A DNA stretch of 64,000 nucleotides, from the NCBI GenBank assembly GCA_965247475.1, contig OZ252016.1, forward strand, positions 1,178,001 to 1,242,000. The letters run 5' to 3'. The position numbers were made by a program, and so were the translations under genes. The first letter of the stretch is position 1. Each line of letters starts with the position of its first letter. The notes below the pieces were generated by a model. That model had not been told where the DNA came from. It made no database searches and was given only the letters and a program-made list of their open reading frames with translations. This document shows, piece by piece, positions 27,633 to 35,547 of this stretch. This DNA comes from G965247475 sp965247475 (GTDB lineage Bacteria > Chloroflexota > UBA11872).

Positions 27633-28989
27633 GGGCGCCGGCCCGGCTCGCGACCGCCGCGGCCGGGCACCGGTCGCAGCGCTTGTCGCGGCACCAGCGC
27701 TGGTAGAGGCGCAACATGCCCTGTTGCGCGGCGGCAGCGCCGAGTCCGCGACGCTCGACCGCCAGGACCTCGGCCATATACCGCGTGTGCTGGTTCCAGC
27801 CGCCGGCGCCCAGACCGACCAGGATGTCGGTGCTCGCTCGAGCAAGCTCCCCGTGGCCGCGGCGCCGCCCGACGGCGGCCGCGAACGGGAGCACCCCGTT
27901 GACCAGCAGCTCGAGCCCGCGCGCGCGCCCGATCAAGGTCGGCGCCGGCCGCGCCGCGGCCCGACCGAAGTCGTAGTGCCGGGCCCAGAAGTCGTCCGCC
28001 GCGACCGTCACTCGAAAGCGCCGCACGAGCTCTTCGAGCTTGCCCGTATCGGCCGCGCGCAGCACGGCGGCAACGACACTCTCGCTAAGCGTCCGGCCTT
28101 CGCCGTGGACGGCCATGAACAGGCGTGCGGCGGCGGCGACCCGGCGCGTGGGCCAGTTCAGCGGGCGGACGGAGCGGCGGCTCCAGGCGTCGAACCGCAG
28201 GCAGGCGCCTCGCCCGAGCTCACGCCAGTGAGCCTCCAGATCGCCAACATATCGTGCGCGCGGCGCCTCGCCGCGCTGGCTGGGCAAGAGCCCGGCCGCA
28301 CCGAGCAGCACCGCTTCGAGCCGCGGCGCCCGCCCCACGTCGGGACCGCCCGCGACCTGCTCGAGCAGCGATACCGGCGCGCATGCCGCGAGCTCGGTGA
28401 ACGGTTGGGTGTTGGCCCGGAATCCGAGGCCGCGCATCAGCGCGCGGTAGAGCGCCTGGTCCTCACCGAGCGCCGTGATGTCGCCCTCCAGCGCATCGGA
28501 GCGTTCGGCGTGCCGCAGCAGGCCCTGGCGCACGACCGTCGCGCGTACGCCGGGGTCGAGCGCTGCGTGGGACGCCGCGGCCCCCCGACAGGGAAAGACC
28601 GCCGGCACGGCGCCGGTCGGGCTTCCATCCGGCGCCGGAAGGTCGGCGAACCACCTGCTCGCGTCCAGGCTCGGAGGCAGCGCTCTCCGGAGGCGGCCGG
28701 CCCGGTTCCAAACCACGTGCAGCTGCACGGCGTCGAACGCGGCGTCGCGGTGGTGGCCGTGCGCGAACCACGACGCCTCGTCAAGGTGCATCTCGATCGC
28801 AATCCGACGCGCAGGCCCGTCATCGAGGCTGACGATGGCGTCCAGCAGATCGGGGCCGGGCAGCCGGACGAGCCGCCCAGGGTAGATGACCTCGACCTTG
28901 CGTCCGAGCGAGTCGTGCATGGGGCCGACGCGCGATGCGTACGCCTGCCACATCGACACGAGCTCGCGTTCGCTTGCAGGTGCGGCCAT
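27616..28989 (-). CDS. DUF2851 family protein
   Basis: This 457-residue protein resembles DUF2851: VEVIYPGRLVRLPGPDLLDA, IEMHLDEASWFAHGHHRD and AFDAVQLHVVWNRAG form the N-terminal conserved block. The C-terminus carries a small cysteine group (WCRDKRCDRCPA). The IEMH and HVVW strands resemble a restriction-endonuclease-like core, but this is only an impression, and the family has no established function. Its 3' end overlaps the 3' end of the convergent lipoprotein gene by 17 bases. It is transcribed away from the aro operon leader. Confidence 0.75.
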   Translation of the reverse strand: MAAPASERELVSMWQAYASRVGPMHDSLGRKVEVIYPGRLVRLPGPDLLDAIVSLDDGPARRIAIEMHLDEASWFAHGHHRDAAFDAVQLHVVWNRAGRLRRALPPSLDASRWFADLPAPDGSPTGAVPAVFPCRGAAASHAALDPGVRATVVRQGLLRHAERSDALEGDITALGEDQALYRALMRGLGFRANTQPFTELAACAPVSLLEQVAGGPDVGRAPRLEAVLLGAAGLLPSQRGEAPRARYVGDLEAHWRELGRGACLRFDAWSRRSVRPLNWPTRRVAAAARLFMAVHGEGRTLSESVVAAVLRAADTGKLEELVRRFRVTVAADDFWARHYDFGRAAARPAPTLIGRARGLELLVNGVLPFAAAVGRRRGHGELARASTDILVGLGAGGWNQHTRYMAEVLAVERRGLGAAAAQQGMLRLYQRWCRDKRCDRCPAAAVASRAGALTAPR

Positions 28990-29265
28990 CAGGATCGACC
29001 GAACGGCGTCGGCTCACACGACGAGACAGGTTCAGGCTACCGATTGTGAACGCCCACGCGAAACATTCGGGAGCTCTAAAGCTCCCGCCGCCGCCCAGGC
29101 CCATCTGGTTGCGGGGCCTGGGTGACGGGCCGGCGGCAGCCATTTGCAAACAACGGTGGTGGAAACCACGCCGGGCCCATTGACGCGCGAGATGCGGTAT
29201 CCGAGACTGCGTCAACCATGAAGTCTCGGTCGACTTGGTCACTCGAAGCGGCGGGCGCGCGCGTG

Positions 29266-29316
29266 ATGTATTTCGCGTTTAGCGGGCCGGCGCCCGCGGT
29301 GTGGTTCGACATGTAA
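29266..29316 (+). CDS. aromatic-rich leader peptide (16 residues)
   Basis: ATG at 29266 to TAA at 29314 encodes MYFAFSGPAPAVWFDM: one Tyr, three Phe and one Trp in 16 residues. It lies directly before the intrinsic terminator and in front of the gene for the first enzyme of aromatic amino acid synthesis. The Trp-Phe codons (29302-29307) form part of the 5' arm of the hairpin at 29295-29331. A ribosome stalled there for lack of charged tRNA would open that hairpin. No strong Shine-Dalgarno sequence is visible. A GTG one codon earlier, or an in-frame ATG at 29218 (32 residues, one more Trp), are alternative starts. Confidence 0.5.
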   Translation: MYFAFSGPAPAVWFDM

Positions 29317-29339
29317 GGAACCGTGACCGCGACGCCGGC

Positions 29340-29372
29340 AGCAGAGGCCCCGTCCTCTGCTCTTTTTCTTTT
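29340..29372 (+). terminator. intrinsic terminator within the aro leader
   Basis: AGCAGAGG (29340-29347) and CCTCTGCT (29354-29361) form a perfect 8-bp stem with a 6-base loop, followed by a tract of ten T and two C (29361-29372). It begins 24 bases after the leader-peptide stop and ends 56 bases before the aroF start, so transcription of the aro genes needs readthrough. It is the clearest intrinsic terminator seen in the window. Confidence 0.78.
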
Positions 29373-29428
29373 CAGGGGCCGCGCCCGCCGGACGGCCCAT
29401 TGCCATCCAGGAAGGAGATGTAGACGCC

Positions 29429-30463
29429 ATGATCATCGTGATGTCCGACGGCGCCTCGAAGGAGCAGGTCGAGGCGCTGGAGGAGCGCGTGAAGGCCGAG
29501 GGTCTCGACACGCGCGTGCTGTACGGGGTCGAGAAGACCGTCATTGCCGTGATCGGCCGCCGTCCGCCCCACCTGCTCGATCAGGTCGAACGGATGCCGG
29601 GCGTCGAGTCGGCGATGCCCATCGGCTCGCCGTACAAGCTGGCGGCGCATCGAGAGGGCCAGCCGGGGACCGTCCTACGGCTGGGCGATCTCCGGATTGG
29701 GGACGGCTCCGTCACTGTGATCGCGGGTCCGTGCACGGTCGAGAGTCGCGAGCAATTGCTCGCGACCGCCGAGCACGTCGCGGGCGAAGGCGCCCACCTG
29801 CTGCGCGGCGGCGCGTTCAAGCCCAGGAGCTCGCCGTACAGCTTCCAGGGACTCGGCGAGGAAGGTCTGCGGTTCCTGGACGAAGCGCGCGTGGTCACCG
29901 GCCTGCCGGTCGTGACCGAGGTGCTGGACGTGCGCCAGGTGGATATGGTCGCGGGCTACGCGGACGTGCTGCAGATCGGCACGCGCAACGCACAGAACTT
30001 CCCTTTGTTGCGGGAGGTGGGCGACACGGGCAAGCCGGTCCTGCTCAAGCGCGGAATGGGCAACACGATCGACGAGTGGATCATGTCCGCCGAGTACATC
30101 ATGGCCGCGGGCAACGCCCAAGTCATGCTCTGTGAGCGTGGGATTCGGACCTTCGAGACCGCCTCCCGATTCACGCTCGATCTGAACGCCGTGCCGTTGC
30201 TGCGCACCATGACCGACCTGCCGGTCATCGTCGATCCCTCGCAGGGCACCGGGCGCTGGCACATGGTCGAATCGATGACGCTGGCGGCGGTCGCCGCCGG
30301 GGCCGACGGCGTGATCATCGAGGTCCACCCGACGCCCGACGTCGCGCTCATCGACGGCGCGCAGAGCCTGAGCTTCGAGAACTTCACGGCACTCATGGAC
30401 AAGCTCGTGCCGATGTCCGAGGCGCTCGGCCGCCGGGTGCGCCGCCCGGCGGCGGTGGGCTAG
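29429..30463 (+). CDS. aroF: 3-deoxy-7-phosphoheptulonate synthase (DAHP synthase, type I beta)
   Basis: DAHP synthase condenses phosphoenolpyruvate with erythrose 4-phosphate, the committed step to chorismate. The 344-residue protein has an N-terminal ferredoxin-like regulatory domain (residues 1-85, MIIVMSDGASKEQVEALEER) like the Thermotoga enzyme, where Tyr and Phe inhibit. The barrel then shows VIAGPCTVES (metal-binding Cys), LRGGAFKPRSSPYSFQGLG, QIGTRNAQNF, LLKRGMGNT and VDPSQGTGR. GGAAGGAG lies 12 bases before the start. Control may therefore act twice, by enzyme inhibition and by leader attenuation. First gene of the aro operon. Confidence 0.95.
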   Translation: MIIVMSDGASKEQVEALEERVKAEGLDTRVLYGVEKTVIAVIGRRPPHLLDQVERMPGVESAMPIGSPYKLAAHREGQPGTVLRLGDLRIGDGSVTVIAGPCTVESREQLLATAEHVAGEGAHLLRGGAFKPRSSPYSFQGLGEEGLRFLDEARVVTGLPVVTEVLDVRQVDMVAGYADVLQIGTRNAQNFPLLREVGDTGKPVLLKRGMGNTIDEWIMSAEYIMAAGNAQVMLCERGIRTFETASRFTLDLNAVPLLRTMTDLPVIVDPSQGTGRWHMVESMTLAAVAAGADGVIIEVHPTPDVALIDGAQSLSFENFTALMDKLVPMSEALGRRVRRPAAVG

Positions 30464-30466
30464 GTC

Positions 30467-31768
30467 GTGGCGCACGCCGCGCTCGCGAGCACGCGCGTGG
30501 TCGAGCCCGCGCGGCGTCTACGCGGAGACCTGCGCGTGCCCGGCGACAAGTCGATCACGCATCGGGCGCTCCTGCTCGGCGCGATCGCCGACGGCGCCTC
30601 GCGGTTCGCCGGCCCCGGCATTGGCGCGGACACGCGCGCGTCCGCCGCGCTCATCCGGGCGCTCGGCGTGCGGCACGAGCTCTCGGCCGCCGAGCTGGTG
30701 GTGCACGGGCGTGGAGTCGAGGCTCTCGACGGGCCGGCCGATCCGCTGGACTGCGGCAATAGCGGCACGACCATGCGGCTGGGCGCGGGTCTGCTGGCGG
30801 GGCGCCCATTCCACTCCGTGCTGACCGGGGACGCCTCCTTGAGGAAGCGCCCGATGGACCGCGTGGTGGCGCCGCTGCGCGCGATGGACGCCGACATCCG
30901 CGCGCGGGCGGGCGATACCCGTCCGCCGATCGAGATCGGACCCTCGTCGCTGCGCGGCGCCGCATTCGAGCTCCCGGTGGCGAGCGCGCAAGTCAAATCC
31001 GCGCTGATGCTGGCGGGACTCCAGGCGCGCGGCGCGACCACGATTCGGCAGCCGGCCTGCTCGCGCGATCACACCGAGCGGATGCTCGCGGGCATGGGCG
31101 CGGCGATCGAGTCCCGCGGCCTCGATCTGACCGTTCATCCAGCGAACGGCCTCGACCCGCTCGATATGATGATTCCGGGCGACTTCTCATCCGCCGCCTT
31201 CTGGATCACCGCGGCGGTTCTGCATCCCGACGCGGAGATCGTGATCCGGAACGTCGGTCTCAACCCAACCCGCACCGGCCTGCTGGACGCGCTGGCCGCG
31301 ATGGGCGCCCGAATCGAGATCGAGATCACCGCGAGCGAGCCGGAGCCAATCGGCGACATCACGGCGCGATCATCCTCGCTCTCCGGCACGGAGGTCGGCG
31401 GAGATCTGATCCCCCGATTGATCGACGAGGTGCCGCTGGTGGCGCTGCTCGGCTCGCGCGCGGCGGGCGCCACCCACGTCACCGACGCGCAGGAGCTCGC
31501 CCTCAAGGAATCCGACCGGATCGCATCGACCGCGTCGGGCCTCGGCGCGCTCGGCGCCGAGGTGGAATCGACGCCCGATGGGTTCTGGATCGCCGGACCC
31601 GACGGTACGGATGGCGGCGCCGCCGACGCGGCCGGCGACCACCGCATCGCGATGTTGCTCGCCGTGGCGGGCCTGACCGGCGCGGCGCCAGTCTCGGTTC
31701 ACGGCGCGCAAGCCGCGGACGTTTCGTATCCCTCGTTCTGGGACGATCTCGAGGCGATTTCCGAGTGA
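30467..31768 (+). CDS. aroA: 3-phosphoshikimate 1-carboxyvinyltransferase (EPSP synthase)
   Basis: EPSP synthase joins phosphoenolpyruvate to shikimate 3-phosphate. The 433-residue protein has RVPGDKSITHRALLLGAIA near residue 25, LDCGNSGTTMRLGAG, GDASLRKRPMDRV, and the catalytic region with LIDEVPLVALLGSRA. KESDRIAS and AGDHRIAM are the C-terminal signatures. The start is a GTG at 30467, three bases after the aroF stop. It overlaps aroE by 4 bases. Confidence 0.95.
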   Translation: MAHAALASTRVVEPARRLRGDLRVPGDKSITHRALLLGAIADGASRFAGPGIGADTRASAALIRALGVRHELSAAELVVHGRGVEALDGPADPLDCGNSGTTMRLGAGLLAGRPFHSVLTGDASLRKRPMDRVVAPLRAMDADIRARAGDTRPPIEIGPSSLRGAAFELPVASAQVKSALMLAGLQARGATTIRQPACSRDHTERMLAGMGAAIESRGLDLTVHPANGLDPLDMMIPGDFSSAAFWITAAVLHPDAEIVIRNVGLNPTRTGLLDALAAMGARIEIEITASEPEPIGDITARSSSLSGTEVGGDLIPRLIDEVPLVALLGSRAAGATHVTDAQELALKESDRIASTASGLGALGAEVESTPDGFWIAGPDGTDGGAADAAGDHRIAMLLAVAGLTGAAPVSVHGAQAADVSYPSFWDDLEAISE

Positions 31769-32643
31769 GCGCGCTCCGCTATGCAATCATCGGCTGGCCG
31801 CTTGGACACACGCTGTCGCCCACGATCCATCAGGCGGCGCTCGACGCGCTCGAACTGGACGCGACCTACGAGGCGGTCCCGACGCCTCCGGGCGACCTTG
31901 GGAAGCGCATCCGGGAGCTTCGCGACGGGGTGTGGGATGGGCTCAACGTCACGATCCCACACAAGACTGAGACGGCGCGGATGGCCGGCCGCCTCACGCC
32001 GACCGCCGACCGCCTGGGCGCGGTCAATACGCTGCACTGCGAGTCCGGACTGCTGGTCGGCGACAACACCGACGCCGACGGGTTCTTGAGCGCGCTGCGG
32101 GTGCACGGCGGCTTCGAACCGCGTGACACCGCGGCGGTCGTCCTGGGCGCGGGCGGCGCGGCGCGGGCGGCCGCCTTCTCGCTCGCGGGCGCGGGCGCCG
32201 CGCGGATCGCCGTGGCGAACAGAACCGTCGAACGCGCCCGCGACCTGGCCGCTCGAATCCTCGACGCGACCGGGGTCGCAACGCGATGCCACGGGTTGGG
32301 CGCGGACGAGTTGGGCGCGTCACTGGACTGCGCCGACTTGCTGGTCAACACCACCAGCGTCGGAATGGACGGGGGGCCGGCGCCGAAAGAGTCGCCGGTT
32401 CCAGCCAGCCTGTTGCGGCCGGAGCTCTTTGTGTACGACATCGTGTACCGACCGGCGCGGACGAGCCTCCTGGCCGACGCACAGGAGGCCGGCTGCCGAA
32501 CGCTCGGTGGGATCGAAATGCTGGTCTTCCAGGGCGCCGCCAGCCTGCGCCGGTGGACCGGGCGAGCGGCGCCGATCGACGTGATGCTGCACGCTGGGCG
32601 CGCCGCGCTGGACCCAACGCATGCGGTCGGAAGCGACGCCTGA
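31765..32643 (+). CDS. aroE: shikimate dehydrogenase (NADP+)
   Basis: AroE reduces 3-dehydroshikimate to shikimate. The 292-residue protein contains YAIIGWPLGHTLSPTIHQAA (shikimate-binding SxS region modified to TLS), LNVTIPHKTETARM with the catalytic lysine, and GDNTDADGF with the catalytic aspartate. The NADP loop is VLGAGGAARAAA and the adenosine-phosphate segment is VANRTVERA. The GTG start at 31765 overlaps the aroA stop. The C-terminal helix GGIEMLVFQGAAS is typical. Confidence 0.94.
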   Translation: MSALRYAIIGWPLGHTLSPTIHQAALDALELDATYEAVPTPPGDLGKRIRELRDGVWDGLNVTIPHKTETARMAGRLTPTADRLGAVNTLHCESGLLVGDNTDADGFLSALRVHGGFEPRDTAAVVLGAGGAARAAAFSLAGAGAARIAVANRTVERARDLAARILDATGVATRCHGLGADELGASLDCADLLVNTTSVGMDGGPAPKESPVPASLLRPELFVYDIVYRPARTSLLADAQEAGCRTLGGIEMLVFQGAASLRRWTGRAAPIDVMLHAGRAALDPTHAVGSDA

Positions 32644-32645
32644 AC

Positions 32646-33830
32646 ATGGGACATCTACGATTCCTGACAGCCGGCGAGTCCCACGGCCCCGGCCTGACCG
32701 TCATCATCGAGGGGCTGCCGTTCGGCATGCCGCTCATGGCCGCGGACATCACGCCGCAGCTCGCCCGCCGTCAGGGCGGGTACGGACGCGGCGGTCGCAT
32801 GCAGATCGAAACTGACGCGGCGGTGATCCGCAGCGGGGTGCGCCACGGGCGCACGCTCGGCAGCCCGATCGCGCTGCTCATCGAGAACCGTGACTGGGCC
32901 AACTGGCGCGACAAGATGGCGGTGGAGCCGATCGACGCCGAGATCCCCCCGGTCACCAAGCCGCGGCCCGGCCATGCCGATCTGGCCGGCATGGTCAAGT
33001 ACGGCACCGACGACCTGCGAAATGTGCTCGAGCGCTCGAGCGCGCGCGAGACCACTTCGCGCGTGGCGGCCGGCGCGGTGGCGCGGACTCTGCTGCGGGC
33101 GCTCGGAATCGAGATCCGCAGCCGCAGCGCCCGCATCGGCACGGTCGACGACACCCCCGACCTGGATCCGCAGCGCCCCGACGAATGGCCCTGGGAGGAC
33201 ATCGAGGCGTCGGCCGTGCGCGCGGCATCTCCCGAGGTCGCCGAGCGGATGGTGGCGGAGATCGACGCCGCCGGTGCCGCGGGGTCGACGGTCGGCGGCA
33301 TCTTCGAGGTGATCGTGTGGGGGCTGCCGATCGGTCTCGGGAGCCACGTGCACTGGGATCGCAAGCTCGATGGGCGGCTGGCCCAGGCGATCACCAGCAT
33401 CAACGCCGTGAAGGGCGTCGAGATCGGCTCGGCGTTCGAGAACACGACGCGCCAAGGCCACCAGGTCCATGACGAGATCGATCGCTCCCAGCGGCAGGGC
33501 TGGACCCGCCTGAGCAATCGCGCCGGCGGCACCGAGGGCGGCATGACCAATGGGCAGCCGCTGGTGGTGCGAGGTGCGCTCAAGCCGATATCCACCATGC
33601 GCCGGCCGCTGCAAACCGTGGACGTCAAGACCAAGGAGCGTACGGCGGCTCACTTCGAGCGCTCGGATATTTGCGTCGTTCCCGCGGCGGGCGTGATTGG
33701 CGAGGCGATGGTGGCGCTGGTGCTTGCCGACGCCGTGCTGGAGAAGTTCGGCGGCGACAACTTCGACGGCCTGAAGGCCGCGGTGAAGGCCTATCGGTCC
33801 GAGTACCTCGACGAGCCGGCGGGCGCGTGA
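32646..33830 (+). CDS. aroC: chorismate synthase
   Basis: AroC converts EPSP to chorismate and needs reduced FMN. The 394-residue product starts at the ATG at 32646, two bases after aroE; the frame before it belongs to other reading of aroE. All three family signatures are visible: FLTAGESHGPGL at the N-terminus, ERSSARETTSRVAAGAVAR in the centre, and NRAGGTEGGMTNGQPLVVR towards the C-terminus. GGYGRGGRMQIETD provides FMN and phosphate contacts. Its stop overlaps the aroK start. Confidence 0.96.
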   Translation: MGHLRFLTAGESHGPGLTVIIEGLPFGMPLMAADITPQLARRQGGYGRGGRMQIETDAAVIRSGVRHGRTLGSPIALLIENRDWANWRDKMAVEPIDAEIPPVTKPRPGHADLAGMVKYGTDDLRNVLERSSARETTSRVAAGAVARTLLRALGIEIRSRSARIGTVDDTPDLDPQRPDEWPWEDIEASAVRAASPEVAERMVAEIDAAGAAGSTVGGIFEVIVWGLPIGLGSHVHWDRKLDGRLAQAITSINAVKGVEIGSAFENTTRQGHQVHDEIDRSQRQGWTRLSNRAGGTEGGMTNGQPLVVRGALKPISTMRRPLQTVDVKTKERTAAHFERSDICVVPAAGVIGEAMVALVLADAVLEKFGGDNFDGLKAAVKAYRSEYLDEPAGA

Positions 33831-34366
33831 ATCATCCCGTCGCGTTCGATCGCGTATTCCTCGTCGGGATCAGCGGCGCCGGCAAATCGTCGGTCGGGGC
33901 GGCGCTGGCGCGACGGCTCGGATGGCAGGTCATCGACACCGACGCGGAAATCGCGCGCCGCGCGGAGCTGCCGATTCACCGGATCTTCGAAGAGTGCGGC
34001 GAGCCCGCGTTCCGGGCTCTGGAGCGCGAGGTCGTGCGTGCGGCGTGCTCGAGTCCGCGCCGGGTCGTTGCCCTGGGGGGCGGCGCGTTCTCGGCCGCGG
34101 TCACGCGGGCGAAGCTGCTCGACGCGGGGCTGGTGGTGTGGCTCCGGGTCGACGCGACCGCGGCCGCCGCGCGGCTCGCGCCGTCACTCGGGCGCGAGCC
34201 CCGCCCGTTGCTTGGCGGCGACCTCCCGGCCCGCCTGCGCGAGCTGGCCGAGGCGCGCCGCGCGGACTTCGAGCAGGCGCACGTGCACATCGACACGGAC
34301 GGGCGCACTCTCGACGAGGTGGCGTCGCGCGTCCTTCGCACGCTGTCGCCGGTACCCGCGGGCTGA
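33827..34366 (+). CDS. aroK: shikimate kinase
   Basis: The 179-residue kinase phosphorylates shikimate at O3 with ATP. It starts at a GTG at 33827 that overlaps the aroC stop codon (GTGA), although the frame is open further upstream. The P-loop is FLVGISGAGKSSVGAALARRLG. VIDTDAEIARRAELPI carries the shikimate-binding DxD, FRALEREVV and VALGGGAFS supply the remaining substrate arginine and glycine loop, and the lid has GREPRPLL. All are normal for AroK. Confidence 0.93.
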   Translation: MNHPVAFDRVFLVGISGAGKSSVGAALARRLGWQVIDTDAEIARRAELPIHRIFEECGEPAFRALEREVVRAACSSPRRVVALGGGAFSAAVTRAKLLDAGLVVWLRVDATAAAARLAPSLGREPRPLLGGDLPARLRELAEARRADFEQAHVHIDTDGRTLDEVASRVLRTLSPVPAG

Positions 34367-34372
34367 ACGCCG

Positions 34373-35431
34373 ATGGGAGCGCTGGACGGCGTGCTGGTAC
34401 GGCGGGGCGCCTTGCGCGAGCTGGCGCGGATCCTGGGCGAGGCCTCGCTCCCGGGCCGGGTGTTCCTGATCGCCGACGCGGAGGTGATGGCGGTCCACGG
34501 CGAGACCGCGGCGCGCTCGCTCGCGTCCGGCGGGATCGGCGTCGAGTCGACCACCTTCCCCTCGGGGGAGGCGAGCAAGTCGCTCGAGCGGGCGGCCGAG
34601 CTCTACTCGTGGCTGGCCGATCGTCACGCCGAACGGCGGGATACGGTGGTCGCCCTGGGCGGCGGGGTGACCGGAGACCTGGTCGGTTTCGTGGCGGCCA
34701 CCTATCTGCGCGGAGTGCCGCTCGTGCAGATTCCGACCACGCTGCTCTCGCAGATCGACAGCAGCATCGGCGGCAAGACGGCGGTCGACCTGCCCGCCGG
34801 CAAGAACCTGGTGGGCGCGTTCTACCCGGCGCGCCTCTCGATCATCGACCCCGAGGCGCTGCGAACGCTGCCGCGCGCGCAGCTCGTGGCCGACTACGCC
34901 GAGGTGATCAAGACGGGGGTGATCTTCGACGCCGAGCTCTTCGCCGAGCTAGAGCAAGGGGCGCACCGCCTGGAGGATCTCGACTTCCTGACCTCGGTGA
35001 TCGCGACCTGCATCGAATTGAAGGGGAAGGTGGTGGACGACGACCCGTACGAACGCGGCGCGCGCGCGACGCTGAATTACGGACACACGATCGCGCACGC
35101 GATCGAGCATGCCTGCGGCTACGGCCGCTACCGACACGGGGAGGCCGTCGCGATCGGCATGACCGGCGCCGCCCGTCTGGCCGTCGCGACGGATCGCCTC
35201 GATCCCGCGGCGGCGGCCCGCCAAGGCGATCTGCTCACGCGCGTGGGCCTGCCGCTGACCTTCGAGGGCGCCGAGCCGGACCGAGTGCTCGACGCCATGC
35301 GGCGCGACAAGAAGGTGGCCGGCGGTCGGATCAAGTGGGTGCTGCCGGATCGAATCGGCGCGGCCTCCTACGGCATCGATGTGGACCCGGACCTCGTGCG
35401 CGACACCGTCCGCGGACTCCGTCGCGCCTGA
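34373..35431 (+). CDS. aroB: 3-dehydroquinate synthase
   Basis: AroB cyclises DAHP to 3-dehydroquinate using NAD+ and a divalent metal. The 352-residue protein shows ALGGGVTGDLVGFVAATY, PTTLLSQIDSSIGGKTAVD and KNLVGAFYPAR. DYAEVIKTG carries a metal-binding Glu and NYGHTIAHAIE the first His ligand. It follows aroK by six bases and closes the operon. The remaining pathway enzyme, 3-dehydroquinate dehydratase (aroD/aroQ), is not found in the window and must lie elsewhere. Confidence 0.95.
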   Translation: MGALDGVLVRRGALRELARILGEASLPGRVFLIADAEVMAVHGETAARSLASGGIGVESTTFPSGEASKSLERAAELYSWLADRHAERRDTVVALGGGVTGDLVGFVAATYLRGVPLVQIPTTLLSQIDSSIGGKTAVDLPAGKNLVGAFYPARLSIIDPEALRTLPRAQLVADYAEVIKTGVIFDAELFAELEQGAHRLEDLDFLTSVIATCIELKGKVVDDDPYERGARATLNYGHTIAHAIEHACGYGRYRHGEAVAIGMTGAARLAVATDRLDPAAAARQGDLLTRVGLPLTFEGAEPDRVLDAMRRDKKVAGGRIKWVLPDRIGAASYGIDVDPDLVRDTVRGLRRA

Positions 35432-35473
35432 TCGAATGCGGTCGCGCGCGCACGGCCTGCCGCCGACGCACAC

Positions 35474-35501
35474 TTGCCCCATGTTGGGCCGGCCCTAGAA
35501 T
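35474..35501 (+). promoter_or_regulatory. possible promoter for the carbonic-anhydrase-like gene
   Basis: TTGCCC (35474-35479) and TAGAAT (35496-35501) are separated by 16 bases in the gap after aroB. Transcription would start near 35508, which coincides with the ATG of a 12-codon reading frame (35508-35546) that ends one base before the next gene. This may give the downstream gene a promoter independent of the aro leader. Confidence 0.4.
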
Positions 35502-35547
35502 CCCTGCATGGCCTTGCTGATTCGCGACCTTTGGTTCGGCGCCTGAC

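Larger units (their letters stand above)
29068..29372 (+). promoter_or_regulatory. structured attenuator leader of the aro operon
   Basis: Two perfect stems interleave. TTGACGC (29180-29186) pairs with GCGTCAA (29209-29215), and CCGAGACT (29201-29208) pairs with AGTCTCGG (29222-29229). Together they form a possible H-type pseudoknot. Downstream, GCGGGCGC (29251-29258) can pair with GCGCCCGC (29290-29297). CGCGGT plus GGTTC can pair with GAACC plus ACCGCG (29295-29331). GCCGGCG (29286-29292) can instead pair with CGCCGGC (29333-29339), next to the terminator. The stems at 29251-29331 overlap the leader-peptide codons and exclude each other, as in ribosome-mediated attenuation. A T-box is less likely because the UGGN tRNA-binding bulge is missing. 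Confidence 0.55.
28990..29428 (+). other. 439-base intergenic stretch: aro operon leader
   Basis: This gap separates the divergent DUF2851 and aroF genes and is filled with inverted repeats. Reading the plus strand they are: an 8-bp hairpin at 29068-29087, a 9-bp hairpin at 29094-29122, a small GGAA-loop hairpin at 29156-29169, two interleaved stems at 29180-29229, a GC-rich stem at 29251-29297, a stem at 29295-29331 and a terminator at 29340-29372. Much of it looks like transcribed leader RNA. I could not identify its promoter with confidence. Confidence 0.6.

Noticed and set aside
29311..29372. T-box riboswitch upstream of aroF
   Set aside because: AAGGA, GCG and CGTCCTCT are placed like a T-box antiterminator, but the UGGN sequence that pairs with the tRNA end is missing (CGTGACC instead of UGGNACC), and no convincing specifier loop for Tyr, Phe or Trp was found.
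33922..35520. Long plus-strand frame of 532 codons over aroK and aroB
   Set aside because: It has extreme Arg/Gly/Ala content typical of off-frame reading in GC-rich genes, and aroK and aroB are unmistakable in the other frames.
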